Shown here piece by piece: positions 1 to 5,815 of a DNA stretch of 12,670 nt (position 1 is its first letter; each line of letters begins with the position of its first letter). The stretch lies in assembly GCA_963205035.1 (NCBI GenBank), contig CAUJII010000247.1:1-12670 (forward strand), given 5' to 3'. A program made the translations under genes and the position numbers. The notes beneath the pieces are model-generated. The model did no database searches. It saw only the letters and a program-made list of their open reading frames with translations, and was not told the origin of the DNA. The DNA comes from Spirochaetota bacterium (GTDB lineage: Bacteria; Spirochaetota; Leptospiria; Turneriellales; Turneriellaceae).

Positions 1-497
1 GTGGCTTTTGCCTCTTGCGCGACAAATTCAATAATGTCGCCGTTAAATTTTCCGAAAGCTGCGCGTGCGTCGCTTTCTTTAATCGCGAGTCGGTCGATTT
101 TTTCGCGTTGTTCGAGAATGCGATCAACCTCGTTAACGAGAGTCGCCATTTTCTGTTGCAGTCGAGGGGCAATTTTCACCATTTCTTCGCTTTGGTGTTT
201 GAACTCTTTTGCGGCAGCGTCGACTTTTGTGCGCGCTTGCAGCATTTCGCTCTTGAACGCTTTGCCGTTCGACGATAGATAAAGAGAGGTCATCGCGCGC
301 TCGGTCGCGCTGTTGTGTACTAACGTGCCCGACGCCACAGTGAATTTCGTGAACTCTAAAATAAAATTCATTTCTGAAAGCATGGTGTACGACCGGCGTA
401 GTTCCACCGACGCAAAATAGAGAATGCTCAGTATGGGCAATACAAGAAGTAGGAGTATCTTGTTAGAGAATTTGACGTTTGATAATAGTTTGTTCAT
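1..497 (-). CDS. NIT-domain membrane sensor protein, N-terminal part (runs off the window)
   Basis: The minus strand is open from an ATG at 497-495 to the window edge, giving 165 visible residues and no stop. A GAGGG ribosome-binding site lies just upstream (about 502-506). Residues 13-30 are a hydrophobic membrane anchor. Residues 50-110 resemble the nitrate/nitrite-sensing (NIT) domain: the segment TLVHNSATERAMTSLYLSSN (58-77) and a following Q-A-R-x-K-x-D stretch match the family's LV-xx-x-ER-xx-s-x-yl-ss and QR-xx-D pattern. NIT domains are helical periplasmic sensors found in front of chemoreceptor, kinase or cyclase output modules. The output domain lies outside the window, so the final class is unknown. 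Helical, charged sequence continues to residue 165. The gene is divergent from the flavoprotein at 595. Confidence 0.72.
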   Translation of the reverse strand, partial: MNKLLSNVKFSNKILLLLVLPILSILYFASVELRRSYTMLSEMNFILEFTKFTVASGTLVHNSATERAMTSLYLSSNGKAFKSEMLQARTKVDAAAKEFKHQSEEMVKIAPRLQQKMATLVNEVDRILEQREKIDRLAIKESDARAAFGKFNGDIIEFVAQEAKA

Positions 498-583
498 TGT
501 CCCTCGTTTGTGTTTATAGTTTACTGCTTTTCTCGAATTTGTATTGTAAATAAGAAAGTGCACATTGTCTTCGATTCTATCCG

Positions 584-589
584 TATAAA
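584..589 (+). promoter_or_regulatory. Candidate -10 box placing the start site at the flavoprotein ATG
   Basis: TATAAA lies 5 bases before the ATG at 595 in the 97-bp divergent spacer (498-594). No Shine-Dalgarno sequence precedes the ATG, and an in-frame TAA at 586-588 excludes a longer protein. A start site 6-8 bases after this box would fall at or next to the A of the ATG, which suggests a leaderless mRNA. No good -35 box is seen at standard spacing (TTGTCT at 565-570 is only 13 bases away), so the call is tentative. Confidence 0.35.
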
Positions 590-594
590 TACCT

Positions 595-1788
595 ATGCAG
601 TCTAAGAGAGTCGCTGTCGTGGGTTCCGGCCCCGCGGGCCTTATGGCAGCATGGGTTCTCTCGCGTGCAGGGATTGAGACTCATCTGTTTGAAAAAAATC
701 GCGGCCCGGCGCGCAAGCTCCTCATTGCAGGCAGTTCGGGATTGAATCTAACCAACGCACTGCCGCCCAACGAGTTTGTGGAGCAATACCATGGAGAGGG
801 GATTGACTGGAAGAAACTTTTCGAGACATTTTCACCGCCAATGCTTCTCGACTTCGCTCATTCACTCGGGCAGTCGACGTACCGAGGAACGAGTGGCCGC
901 TATTTTGTCCGCGATATGAAAGCCTCGAACCTCTTACGCGCTTGGCTTCAAGCGTTGAAAGAAGGTGGAGTAGCATTTCATTACGGAATGGAACTTGCCA
1001 ATTTCAACGAGGAGAAAGATTCTGTGAGACTCTCTTTCAAAGACGGCACGGTATTTGAAACCGGTTTTCTGCTTCTGGCGTTAGGTGGAGCAAGCTCTCT
1101 TAAAGAAGAAGATCCCCCACATTGGCAGAAAATTTTTCATTTGAAAAAAATTCCGCTTTCCCCGTTCGCGCCTGAAAATTGTGGATTTAATGTCTCATGG
1201 AAAAAAGAATTCGTTGCCGAAGTCGTGCGCGCACCTCTCAAGAATGTACTTTTTTCGTCGCACAAAGGAGCGCAGAAAGGCGATATACTTATCACCGATT
1301 ATGGCGTCGAAGGAACACCTATTTACTCCAAGGGTGCGACAGGTGAATGCTTCATTGACCTCAAACCCGACCTAACGCATGGAGCCATTCTCGAAAGAAT
1401 GGAGCGAGTGAAAGAAAACCTTTCACCTCTGAGGCGACTTGCGAAAGCAATACCAATCACTCCGCCGATGCGCGCGCTTCTTTTTCATTATGCGCCTCTT
1501 GACGGATTTCTCACGAATAAGCAAATTGTAGACTATCTGAAAAATTTTCCGTTAATTCTTGGGACGCCGCGCTCTTTAGTCGAGGCGATTTCTTCTTCGG
1601 GAGGCGTACCACTGACTGAGATAACAGAGAGCTTTGCGCTCAAACGGGCTGAGCGAATCTACGCAGTCGGAGAAATGCTCGATTGGTCGGCGCCGACGGG
1701 CGGTTTCTTGATACAGGCGTGCGTTTCGCAAGGATACCTGGCTGCACAGTCCATTGTGAATTGCTTCTCAAAAAAGCTTGACGTGTGA
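595..1788 (+). CDS. FAD/NAD(P)-dependent oxidoreductase, HI0933/BaiN-like flavoprotein (TIGR03862-type)
   Basis: The 397-residue protein opens with a dinucleotide-binding fold: beta strand plus GSGPAG at residues 10-15 and an acidic residue E33 closing the second strand, typical of FAD binding. The family signature K-L-L-I-A-G-S-S-G-L-N-L-T-N follows at 41-54. A second strand LLLALGGAS lies near residue 160. The C-terminus carries GEMLDWSAPTGGF (about 359-371) then QACVSQG, the conserved FAD-contacting end of HI0933-like flavoproteins. Length is normal for the family. The physiological substrate of these enzymes is generally unknown, so only a cytoplasmic flavin-dependent redox role is inferred. 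ATG 595 is the only sensible start, because an in-frame stop lies 9 bases upstream and the FAD motif begins at residue 5. The stop TGA overlaps the putative operator of the next gene. Confidence 0.88.
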   Translation: MQSKRVAVVGSGPAGLMAAWVLSRAGIETHLFEKNRGPARKLLIAGSSGLNLTNALPPNEFVEQYHGEGIDWKKLFETFSPPMLLDFAHSLGQSTYRGTSGRYFVRDMKASNLLRAWLQALKEGGVAFHYGMELANFNEEKDSVRLSFKDGTVFETGFLLLALGGASSLKEEDPPHWQKIFHLKKIPLSPFAPENCGFNVSWKKEFVAEVVRAPLKNVLFSSHKGAQKGDILITDYGVEGTPIYSKGATGECFIDLKPDLTHGAILERMERVKENLSPLRRLAKAIPITPPMRALLFHYAPLDGFLTNKQIVDYLKNFPLILGTPRSLVEAISSSGGVPLTEITESFALKRAERIYAVGEMLDWSAPTGGFLIQACVSQGYLAAQSIVNCFSKKLDV

Positions 1789-1814
1789 TAACAATTATCA
1801 TAAATTTGTTATCA
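1778..1814 (+). promoter_or_regulatory. Promoter-operator of the toxin-antitoxin pair
   Basis: TGATAACAA (1786-1794) and TTGTTATCA (1806-1814) form a perfect 9-bp inverted repeat with an 11-bp spacer. Inside it TGATAA (1786-1791) and TTATCA (1795-1800) form a second, 3-bp-spaced inverted repeat, giving three half-sites in 29 bp. A -35-like TTGACG (1778-1783) and a weak -10-like TAAATT (1801-1806) with 17-bp spacing overlap the repeats. The site begins in the stop codon of the flavoprotein and ends on the A of the antitoxin ATG. Binding by the ribbon-helix-helix antitoxin is inferred from the usual autoregulation of such pairs. Confidence 0.55.
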
Positions 1815-2038
1815 TGGTACGTACACAGATTAGCTTAGAAGAGGACGAAATGGAAACTGCGCAAGTGACTGCAAAGGCTTACGGTATCTCGGTCGCTGAA
1901 ATGATGCGTAGAGCACTGCGCAAAGAGTTCACCCCCGATAAGAGCAAACCTTGGATGAAATTCTGCGGTTCCATAGAATCGGGAAGTGCGACGAGTTCGC
2001 AAGACATCGACGAATTGGTTTATGCGCGAAAAGACTAA
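1814..2038 (+). CDS. Ribbon-helix-helix (CopG-type) antitoxin
   Basis: This is a 74-residue protein. Residues 2-8 (VRTQISL) form the beta strand that would insert into the DNA major groove. Helices at about 9-22 and 27-38, with the turn sequence GIS at 25-27, give the ribbon-helix-helix fold. Residues 40-74 are polar and acidic, as expected for the segment that wraps the partner toxin. An ATG at 1814 is preferred over an upstream TTG at 1778 because the extra 12 residues would be encoded by the operator itself and the fold starts immediately after the ATG. There is no Shine-Dalgarno sequence; the mRNA may be leaderless. It overlaps the PIN toxin by 17 bases, so the two are probably translationally coupled. 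It should neutralise the toxin and repress the operon. Confidence 0.78.
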   Translation: MVRTQISLEEDEMETAQVTAKAYGISVAEMMRRALRKEFTPDKSKPWMKFCGSIESGSATSSQDIDELVYARKD

Positions 2039-2450
2039 AGAGTTGCCGCGCACCATCGAAGCCTACGTCGATAGCGGAGCATTCATCGCTTTCTTCGATA
2101 GGAGCGACACTTGGCATCCACTCTTTGCAGGTCTTTTTGCTCGTACAAAAGGATTGGCGACAACCTCGCTTGTTATTGCCGAAACGCATGGCTGGTTCTT
2201 GAGACGCTTCGACAGCTACCGCGCGCTTGAATTTCTTACTTTCATAGAATCGCTGTCGGTACTTAAAACGATTCCAGCGGATAATGGACTTCTTCAGGCG
2301 GGAACAAAAGTGCTGCGGCAATTTTCTGACCAAAACCTAACACTCGTCGATGCGTGTGGACTTTATCTCCTCAAGCAAAACACCCAGTGGAAAAATTGGT
2401 CGACTGACAGACACTTGGCGTTGACGGGCCGAAAGCGCGTCATCGACTAA
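2022..2450 (+). CDS. PIN-domain ribonuclease toxin (VapC-like)
   Basis: The 142-residue protein has the four acidic positions of PIN nucleases, which bind Mg2+/Mn2+ and cleave RNA: D17 in AYVDSGAFIAFFD, E54 in SLVIAETHG, D110 in LTLVDACGLYL and D129 in STDRHLAL. All are present, so an active enzyme is expected. The ATG at 2022 lies 17 bases inside the antitoxin gene; the domain begins at about residue 13, and a longer reading from 1986 adds only out-of-frame antitoxin sequence. The partner is of ribbon-helix-helix type, common in VapBC-like systems. The target RNA cannot be predicted. The 3' end is followed within 25 bases by the long palindrome at 2475-2681. Confidence 0.83.
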   Translation: MREKTKELPRTIEAYVDSGAFIAFFDRSDTWHPLFAGLFARTKGLATTSLVIAETHGWFLRRFDSYRALEFLTFIESLSVLKTIPADNGLLQAGTKVLRQFSDQNLTLVDACGLYLLKQNTQWKNWSTDRHLALTGRKRVID

Positions 2451-2474
2451 ATTTCCAAAAGTGGGATTAATACC

Positions 2475-2681
2475 ACAGGGCGCGGGATATTCAGGCGGAG
2501 GTTCTTACGCTTTACAAAAAATTCTGCCTCAAAGGGCTTTAGAAAATCACGAGCGCTGGCTTTTCCTTTTAGAAAAGCCTCGCATAACGGTTTGCAACCT
2601 GCTCGTGATTTTCATGGGTGCTCATTCTCTGAGGCGGCAAAATTTTTCGCCGTGATTCCACCTGATTATCCCGCGCCCTGT
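2475..2681. repeat. 207-bp imperfect palindrome, MITE-like element
   Basis: The outer arms 2475-2489 and 2667-2681 are perfect 15-bp inverted repeats (ACAGGGCGCGGGATA). Extended to 24 bp, they match at 22 positions. Inner arms 2542-2554 and 2601-2613 (GAAAATCACGAGC) are a perfect 13-bp repeat on almost the same axis, and the sequence between is related too (AAAAATT then TGCC and TCA in both arms). The tip holds two small hairpins: 2558-2565 with 2572-2579, and 2589-2592 with 2596-2599. No plausible gene lies inside and no clear target-site duplication is seen. A miniature inverted-repeat element, a structured RNA or an inverted duplication are all possible. It occupies most of the 286-base gap 2451-2736. 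Confidence 0.7.
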
Positions 2682-2724
2682 CCCACAAACTAACAAAAAC
2701 TGGCCCCTTGCGCCATGGTTTTTG

Positions 2725-2730
2725 TATAAT
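2725..2730 (+). promoter_or_regulatory. Consensus -10 box (TATAAT) of the small gene
   Basis: A perfect TATAAT ends 6 bases before the ATG at 2737. No strong -35 is seen (TTGCGC at 2708-2713 is only 11 bases away). Initiation 7 bases downstream would start transcription at the ATG itself. Confidence 0.5.
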
Positions 2731-2736
2731 GTAAAT

Positions 2737-2895
2737 ATGGAGATTCAGGAAGTTAAGCAAAGCGCTCAAGCCCAACGTCTCTACGAAGCGCAGCAGGCCG
2801 CTCAACAAGAGGCGCAAAACCGTGTCGAGCCAGTGCAAAAAGACCAGCCAGCGCAGGCAACCGGCACAGCGTCGTCGATTGACACTTACGCTTAG
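2737..2895 (+). CDS. Small hypothetical protein, 52 residues, Gln/Ala-rich
   Basis: The product is MEIQEVKQSAQAQRLYEAQQ and 32 further residues ending in GTASSIDTYA. Residues 3-30 should form one amphipathic helix rich in Q, A and E. Residues 31-45 are a P/Q/T linker. There is no signal peptide, membrane segment or cysteine. The support is an ATG just after a perfect TATAAT, codon use like the neighbours, and a composition unlike random translation. No Shine-Dalgarno sequence is present. The short helix plus an I-D-x-x-A end is reminiscent of small motility-linked proteins, but that is only an impression and no function is assigned. Confidence 0.55.
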   Translation: MEIQEVKQSAQAQRLYEAQQAAQQEAQNRVEPVQKDQPAQATGTASSIDTYA

Positions 2896-2934
2896 TGTTT
2901 TGGTGTTGGGTCGGCATACCGTGCCGCCGTCAAA

Positions 2935-2971
2935 GTTCGCCGTTATCGATGTTTTCGAACCGGGTTTTTTT
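2935..2971 (+). terminator. Weak candidate terminator after the small gene
   Basis: A 5-bp stem, GTTCG (2935-2939) with CGAAC (2956-2960), is followed by seven T residues at 2965-2971. The 16-base loop makes it weak. A second hairpin, CGGCA/TGCCG (2912-2926), lies upstream without a T-run. Confidence 0.28.
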
Positions 2972-3004
2972 ATTCTTTTAACGTGAACTAACCGAAAATG
3001 AAAT

Positions 3005-3808
3005 ATGGCTGTAGACCAAGCGACAAAAAAGCTCTATAATGAACGCATTGGCGAACAGAAACTGCAGATTTCTGAATGTGAAAAGGAGCTGGCTGCGTAT
3101 AAAAAGGCCATGAGCGCAAATAAAAAGCTCAAGCCTTTTTTTCATTTGGGTAACATTGCACAACTCTTGCAAATGGTACAGACGCAAATTCAAATGAATG
3201 ATATTTCCGAAGAGATGATGCAAATCAAGAACAGTGCCTTTTTGGATAATGCCCGCAAAAATCTCTATAAATGCTTCGCGGATTTAGACGTTGTTGTCAA
3301 GGGCGATGTCGATGAGCCTATTGACTTCAACCGCGACGAACTCGATAAAATTGGACCTTTTTCACCGAAAAAGAGGTTGAATCTATACCGACACATCAGG
3401 CAGTCGATTGATAAACTCATCGCATCTTATGGAGCAAATACTAAATGGTTATGGTCGTTCCCCGAGCTTTATGCACGCAGCGCCAACTTAGGGAAAAATC
3501 TCATCGACTTTCGTGAAGTCCAATCGAAGCGCGACCCAAGAGAAGAGTTTTTCTATGACCGCAAAGAAATGGTAAGGTTGGTTTCAGACGACCTTCTTGA
3601 CGCCTCGAACCGGTACCGCGATAAATATGAAATCTCCACCAAAGCTTCGAGCGATTTGGTCACGGCTATCAAGCTCTTAGACGCTCTGCGCCGTGTGGCG
3701 ATTGCCGTCAAAGACGACGCAACGGTAGTGAAGGCAAAAACGGGGATTGATTCTTACAAGGCGCGTCTTGAAGCAGACAAGGACGACAAGAAGACCGCAA
3801 AAAAATAG
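3005..3808 (+). CDS. Conserved-looking hypothetical protein, helical, 267 residues
   Basis: I do not recognise a family. The protein is soluble, highly charged and predicted mostly helical. Residues 5-45 (NERIGEQKLQISECEKELAAYKK region) could form a coiled coil, and residues 115-175 are rich in aromatic and basic residues. The tail 255-267 is Lys/Asp-rich. No signal peptide, membrane segment or catalytic motif is visible. ATG 3005 is the first start in a frame that stays open for 267 codons. No Shine-Dalgarno sequence is visible, only A-rich sequence. Its stop TAG is one base from the start of the TetR gene, so the two are very likely co-transcribed and the regulator may control this protein's expression. 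Confidence 0.75.
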   Translation: MAVDQATKKLYNERIGEQKLQISECEKELAAYKKAMSANKKLKPFFHLGNIAQLLQMVQTQIQMNDISEEMMQIKNSAFLDNARKNLYKCFADLDVVVKGDVDEPIDFNRDELDKIGPFSPKKRLNLYRHIRQSIDKLIASYGANTKWLWSFPELYARSANLGKNLIDFREVQSKRDPREEFFYDRKEMVRLVSDDLLDASNRYRDKYEISTKASSDLVTAIKLLDALRRVAIAVKDDATVVKAKTGIDSYKARLEADKDDKKTAKK

Positions 3809-3809
3809 C

Positions 3810-4496
3810 ATGGGCCGGCGCACACTCGATAAGAACCGCGACTTAGATCCGAAGACGCGCAGCGAATATCTTGCGAAGCTCAAACCCTTCTTTATTGAGA
3901 AAGGGATGAGTTCGCACAGCATGGACGCCATCGCGCAGTACTTGGAAGTGAGCAAAGCGACTTTTTACAAACACTTTCATTCGCGCGACGAACTTTTCGA
4001 TCTTTTCGTGAGCTATGTGGTGGAGCAAATTCTTGAAGCGCGGTATTATCTGCGCGACAAAGAGGTCGCATACGAAGAGAGACTTCTGAACGCGTTTGCG
4101 GCAATTTTACAGCGAGTGAGCGGCATCGGTTTTTTTCTGCTTGCTGACTTGCGCAATAACTTGCCCGCGCTTTGGGATAAAATCCGCGAGGCGTATAGCG
4201 AGTGGGAAAAGGAACTCGATGTTTTTTTCTCTGAGGGCATTGAGCGAGGCCATGTGAACGACGTCTCTTCGGCGATGTTGGCGCACATGGTCGTGAGCAT
4301 GTCGCGTGAGTTGATGCGCCCGGAGTATCTGCAAAGCCTCAACTGCACTCTGGCTGAAGCGTTTGCCGATATGTTCAAGATACTGATTCGCAGCATCATT
4401 AAGACGCCTGAAATTCCCGCCGAAGCACTCGACGCAAAACTCGCATCGATGCTGCCTGAAATTCAATCGGGAAACAATATAGAGAAAGTCGGGTAG
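3810..4496 (+). CDS. TetR/AcrR-family transcriptional regulator
   Basis: The protein is 228 residues long. The N-terminal domain (about 17-68) ends in the helix-turn-helix MDAIAQYLEVSKATFYKHF (38-56) followed by a basic/acidic stretch and DELFDLFV, the canonical TetR pattern in which Y-x-H-F closes the recognition helix. Residues 75-215 form the variable helical ligand-binding and dimerisation domain; its ligand cannot be inferred. ATG 3810 is chosen because it lies one base after the preceding stop and starts just before the domain. An upstream TTG at 3747 would add 21 residues read through the neighbour gene. It probably autoregulates an operon with the 267-residue protein. The operator was not identified. 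Confidence 0.85.
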   Translation: MGRRTLDKNRDLDPKTRSEYLAKLKPFFIEKGMSSHSMDAIAQYLEVSKATFYKHFHSRDELFDLFVSYVVEQILEARYYLRDKEVAYEERLLNAFAAILQRVSGIGFFLLADLRNNLPALWDKIREAYSEWEKELDVFFSEGIERGHVNDVSSAMLAHMVVSMSRELMRPEYLQSLNCTLAEAFADMFKILIRSIIKTPEIPAEALDAKLASMLPEIQSGNNIEKVG

Positions 4497-4581
4497 TCCC
4501 CTCGCAAGCTGCCCCCCCCCATTCGAGGTAGACTGCTGGGCGGTGAGTAACTATGCTCGGCGGGCGAAACTCGGCGACTAA
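4497..4581. other. Convergent spacer with a C9 tract and a short tandem repeat
   Basis: Between the TetR gene and rplT lies a run of nine C (4512-4520). A 9-bp direct repeat, TAACTATGC, occurs at 4548-4556 and 4579-4587; the second copy covers the rplT stop codon, and the flanks are partly similar (14 of 18 bases). This suggests a small duplication of the rplT end. No clear hairpin plus T-run terminator was found for either gene. Confidence 0.4.
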
Positions 4582-4929
4582 CTATGCCGCCAGAGCTTGC
4601 TTTACGACTTCTTTGAAAGTCGCTGGGTCTTTAATCGCGAGTTCGCTTAAGCTCTTGCGGTTAAGGCCGATATTGGCTTTGATGACTCCAGCCATGAATT
4701 TGCTGTAGCTCGTGCCTTCGATGCGGCATGCGGCGTTGATGCGAGCAATCCACAACACGCGGAAATGGCGTTTCCTTTGCTTTCTGTCGCGGAAAGCCCA
4801 CATATCGGCTTTCATCGCAGCGTCTTTTGCCGTGCGGTAGAGACGGCGGCGGCCTGCTCTGAAACCCTTGGTGCGGGTTAAGATTTTTTTACGGCGATTT
4901 TTATGGATGGTTCCGTTCGTTGCGCGCAT
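4582..4929 (-). CDS. rplT: 50S ribosomal protein L20
   Basis: The 115-residue protein matches L20 along its length. It has a basic N-terminal arm (residues 2-60, including RRKKILTRTKGFRAGRRRLY) that threads into 23S rRNA, followed by the globular domain with WIARINAACR and the G-x-x-Y-S-K-F motif. L20 is needed for early assembly of the large subunit and in many bacteria represses its own operon. A Shine-Dalgarno AAGG (complement of 4936-4939) lies 6 bases before the ATG. It follows rpmI with an 11-base gap, the usual order. infC, commonly upstream of this pair, is absent here. Confidence 0.97.
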   Translation of the reverse strand: MRATNGTIHKNRRKKILTRTKGFRAGRRRLYRTAKDAAMKADMWAFRDRKQRKRHFRVLWIARINAACRIEGTSYSKFMAGVIKANIGLNRKSLSELAIKDPATFKEVVKQALAA

Positions 4930-4940
4930 TGACTACCTTC

Positions 4941-5138
4941 TTATTTAATGCCGATGAGGCGTTCGACACGGCCCATATCGGCTTCGTGGACATAACCAGC
5001 TTTCGCGAGATCGTTCTTGCGTTTTGCGGTCTTTTTGGTGAGGATATGGTTCTTGCCCGCTTTGGTGCGCTTAATTTTTCCTTTCGCAGTGACGCGAAAG
5101 CGCTTCAAAGCTGCTCGATTGGTTTTCTTACCGTGCAT
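4941..5138 (-). CDS. rpmI: 50S ribosomal protein L35
   Basis: The 65-residue basic protein has the L35 pattern: KKTNRAALKRFRVTAKGKIK, then KAGKNHILTKKTAKRKNDL, then a C-terminal A-D-x-x-R-V-x-R-L-I. The ATG at 5138 gives the family's normal length. A longer reading from a TTG at 5171 adds 11 residues not found in L35 and is rejected. It is the first gene of a two-gene operon with rplT and diverges from gmk across 112 bases. A leader that short leaves little room for the pseudoknot-type L20 control known from enterobacteria, though other leaders are possible. Confidence 0.95.
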   Translation of the reverse strand: MHGKKTNRAALKRFRVTAKGKIKRTKAGKNHILTKKTAKRKNDLAKAGYVHEADMGRVERLIGIK

Positions 5139-5180
5139 TGTCCATTTTGATGGATTGCGACAGCGCGTCAAATCGAATGT

Positions 5181-5209
5181 AGGTTACACGATTCTTCAAG
5201 CGAACGCAA
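5181..5209 (-). promoter_or_regulatory. Candidate rpmI-rplT promoter
   Basis: Read on the minus strand, TTGCGT (5209-5204) and TAACCT (5186-5181) have 17-bp spacing. They would start a transcript near 5174 with a leader of about 36 bases. The -10 match is weak. Confidence 0.3.
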
Positions 5210-5213
5210 CTTC

Positions 5214-5242
5214 TTGTTTACAGAGCGTCACAAAACTATATC
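5214..5242 (+). promoter_or_regulatory. Candidate gmk promoter
   Basis: TTGTTT (5214-5219) and TATATC (5237-5242) have 17-bp spacing. The -10 box ends 8 bases before the gmk ATG, so the predicted start site coincides with or immediately precedes the start codon. It is back-to-back with the candidate rpmI promoter. Confidence 0.42.
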
Positions 5243-5250
5243 TGCGAAGA

Positions 5251-5811
5251 ATGGACTCTCGTCCAATTTTTGTGATTTCAGCCCCGTCGGGCACCGGCAA
5301 AAATAGTCTTATCCATATTTTGCTCGATAAAGAGCCAAGGTTGACCTATTCGATTTCTTCTACCACCCGCGCGATGCGTTCCAACGAAGTCGATGGGGTG
5401 AGCTACCATTTTCTTTCGCACGCCGAATTCAAAAAGCGGATCGAGGAAGGCGATTTCTTAGAATACGCGCAGGTCTTAGATAATTTTTATGGGACTGAAA
5501 AACGAGAGATCGAGCGAATCCATAATGCGGATAAATTCCCCATTTTAGATATTGATATTCAGGGAGCAGAGTCGTTACGCGATAAGAAGGTGCCTCTCGT
5601 GAGTTTTTTTATTGCACCCCCGAGTCTGGAAGAGCTTCGCCAACGCCTCAGGAAACGCGGCTCTGAGACAGAAGCGCAGATTCAAAAAAGGTTGGAGCTT
5701 GCGAAGCTCGAACTCTTGCAAAAGGACCGGTTTGATTATACCGTTGTGAACGACAGACTCGATCGGGCCGCAGAAGAACTTCTGGAAAAAATTCACTCTC
5801 ACATAGGCTGA
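5251..5811 (+). CDS. gmk: Guanylate kinase
   Basis: This 186-residue P-loop kinase phosphorylates GMP to GDP with ATP, an essential step of guanine nucleotide synthesis. The P-loop is at residues 10-19 (SAPSGTGKNS). The GMP-binding region follows, with S-x-T-T-R-x-x-R-x-x-E-x-x-G-x-x-Y-x-F (about 35-53), EGDFLE (around 65-70) and YGT. The walker-B-like LDIDIQGA lies near residue 100, and the lid R-L-R-K-R-G near 130. Length is normal. ATG 5251 is chosen because the P-loop starts ten residues later; the frame upstream is open for 78 more codons but runs antisense through rpmI. No good Shine-Dalgarno sequence is present, and the promoter box suggests a leaderless or nearly leaderless mRNA. It heads the run gmk-miaA-hfq. 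Confidence 0.95.
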   Translation: MDSRPIFVISAPSGTGKNSLIHILLDKEPRLTYSISSTTRAMRSNEVDGVSYHFLSHAEFKKRIEEGDFLEYAQVLDNFYGTEKREIERIHNADKFPILDIDIQGAESLRDKKVPLVSFFIAPPSLEELRQRLRKRGSETEAQIQKRLELAKLELLQKDRFDYTVVNDRLDRAAEELLEKIHSHIG

Positions 5812-5815
5812 TGAC

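Noticed and set aside
1..282. Plus-strand open frame of 93 codons
   Set aside because: It is antisense to the NIT-domain gene, which has an anchor, a ribosome site and recognisable motifs.
2475..2681. Integron attC site
   Set aside because: The palindrome is longer than typical attC sites, and the outer boxes lack the RYYYAAC/GTTRRRY core. No integrase or cassette array is present.
2461..2838. Open frames across the palindrome on both strands (2461-2655 plus, 2838-2569 minus)
   Set aside because: They run through inverted-repeat arms, show no protein-like composition and have no ribosome site. The minus frame also runs antisense through the small gene.
3747..3809. Longer TetR start at TTG 3747
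   Set aside because: The extra 21 residues are read through the coding tail of the previous gene and precede an otherwise normal TetR N-terminus.
5811..5813. ATG directly at the gmk stop as the miaA start
   Set aside because: It is out of frame with the miaA protein; the in-frame start is TTG 5816.
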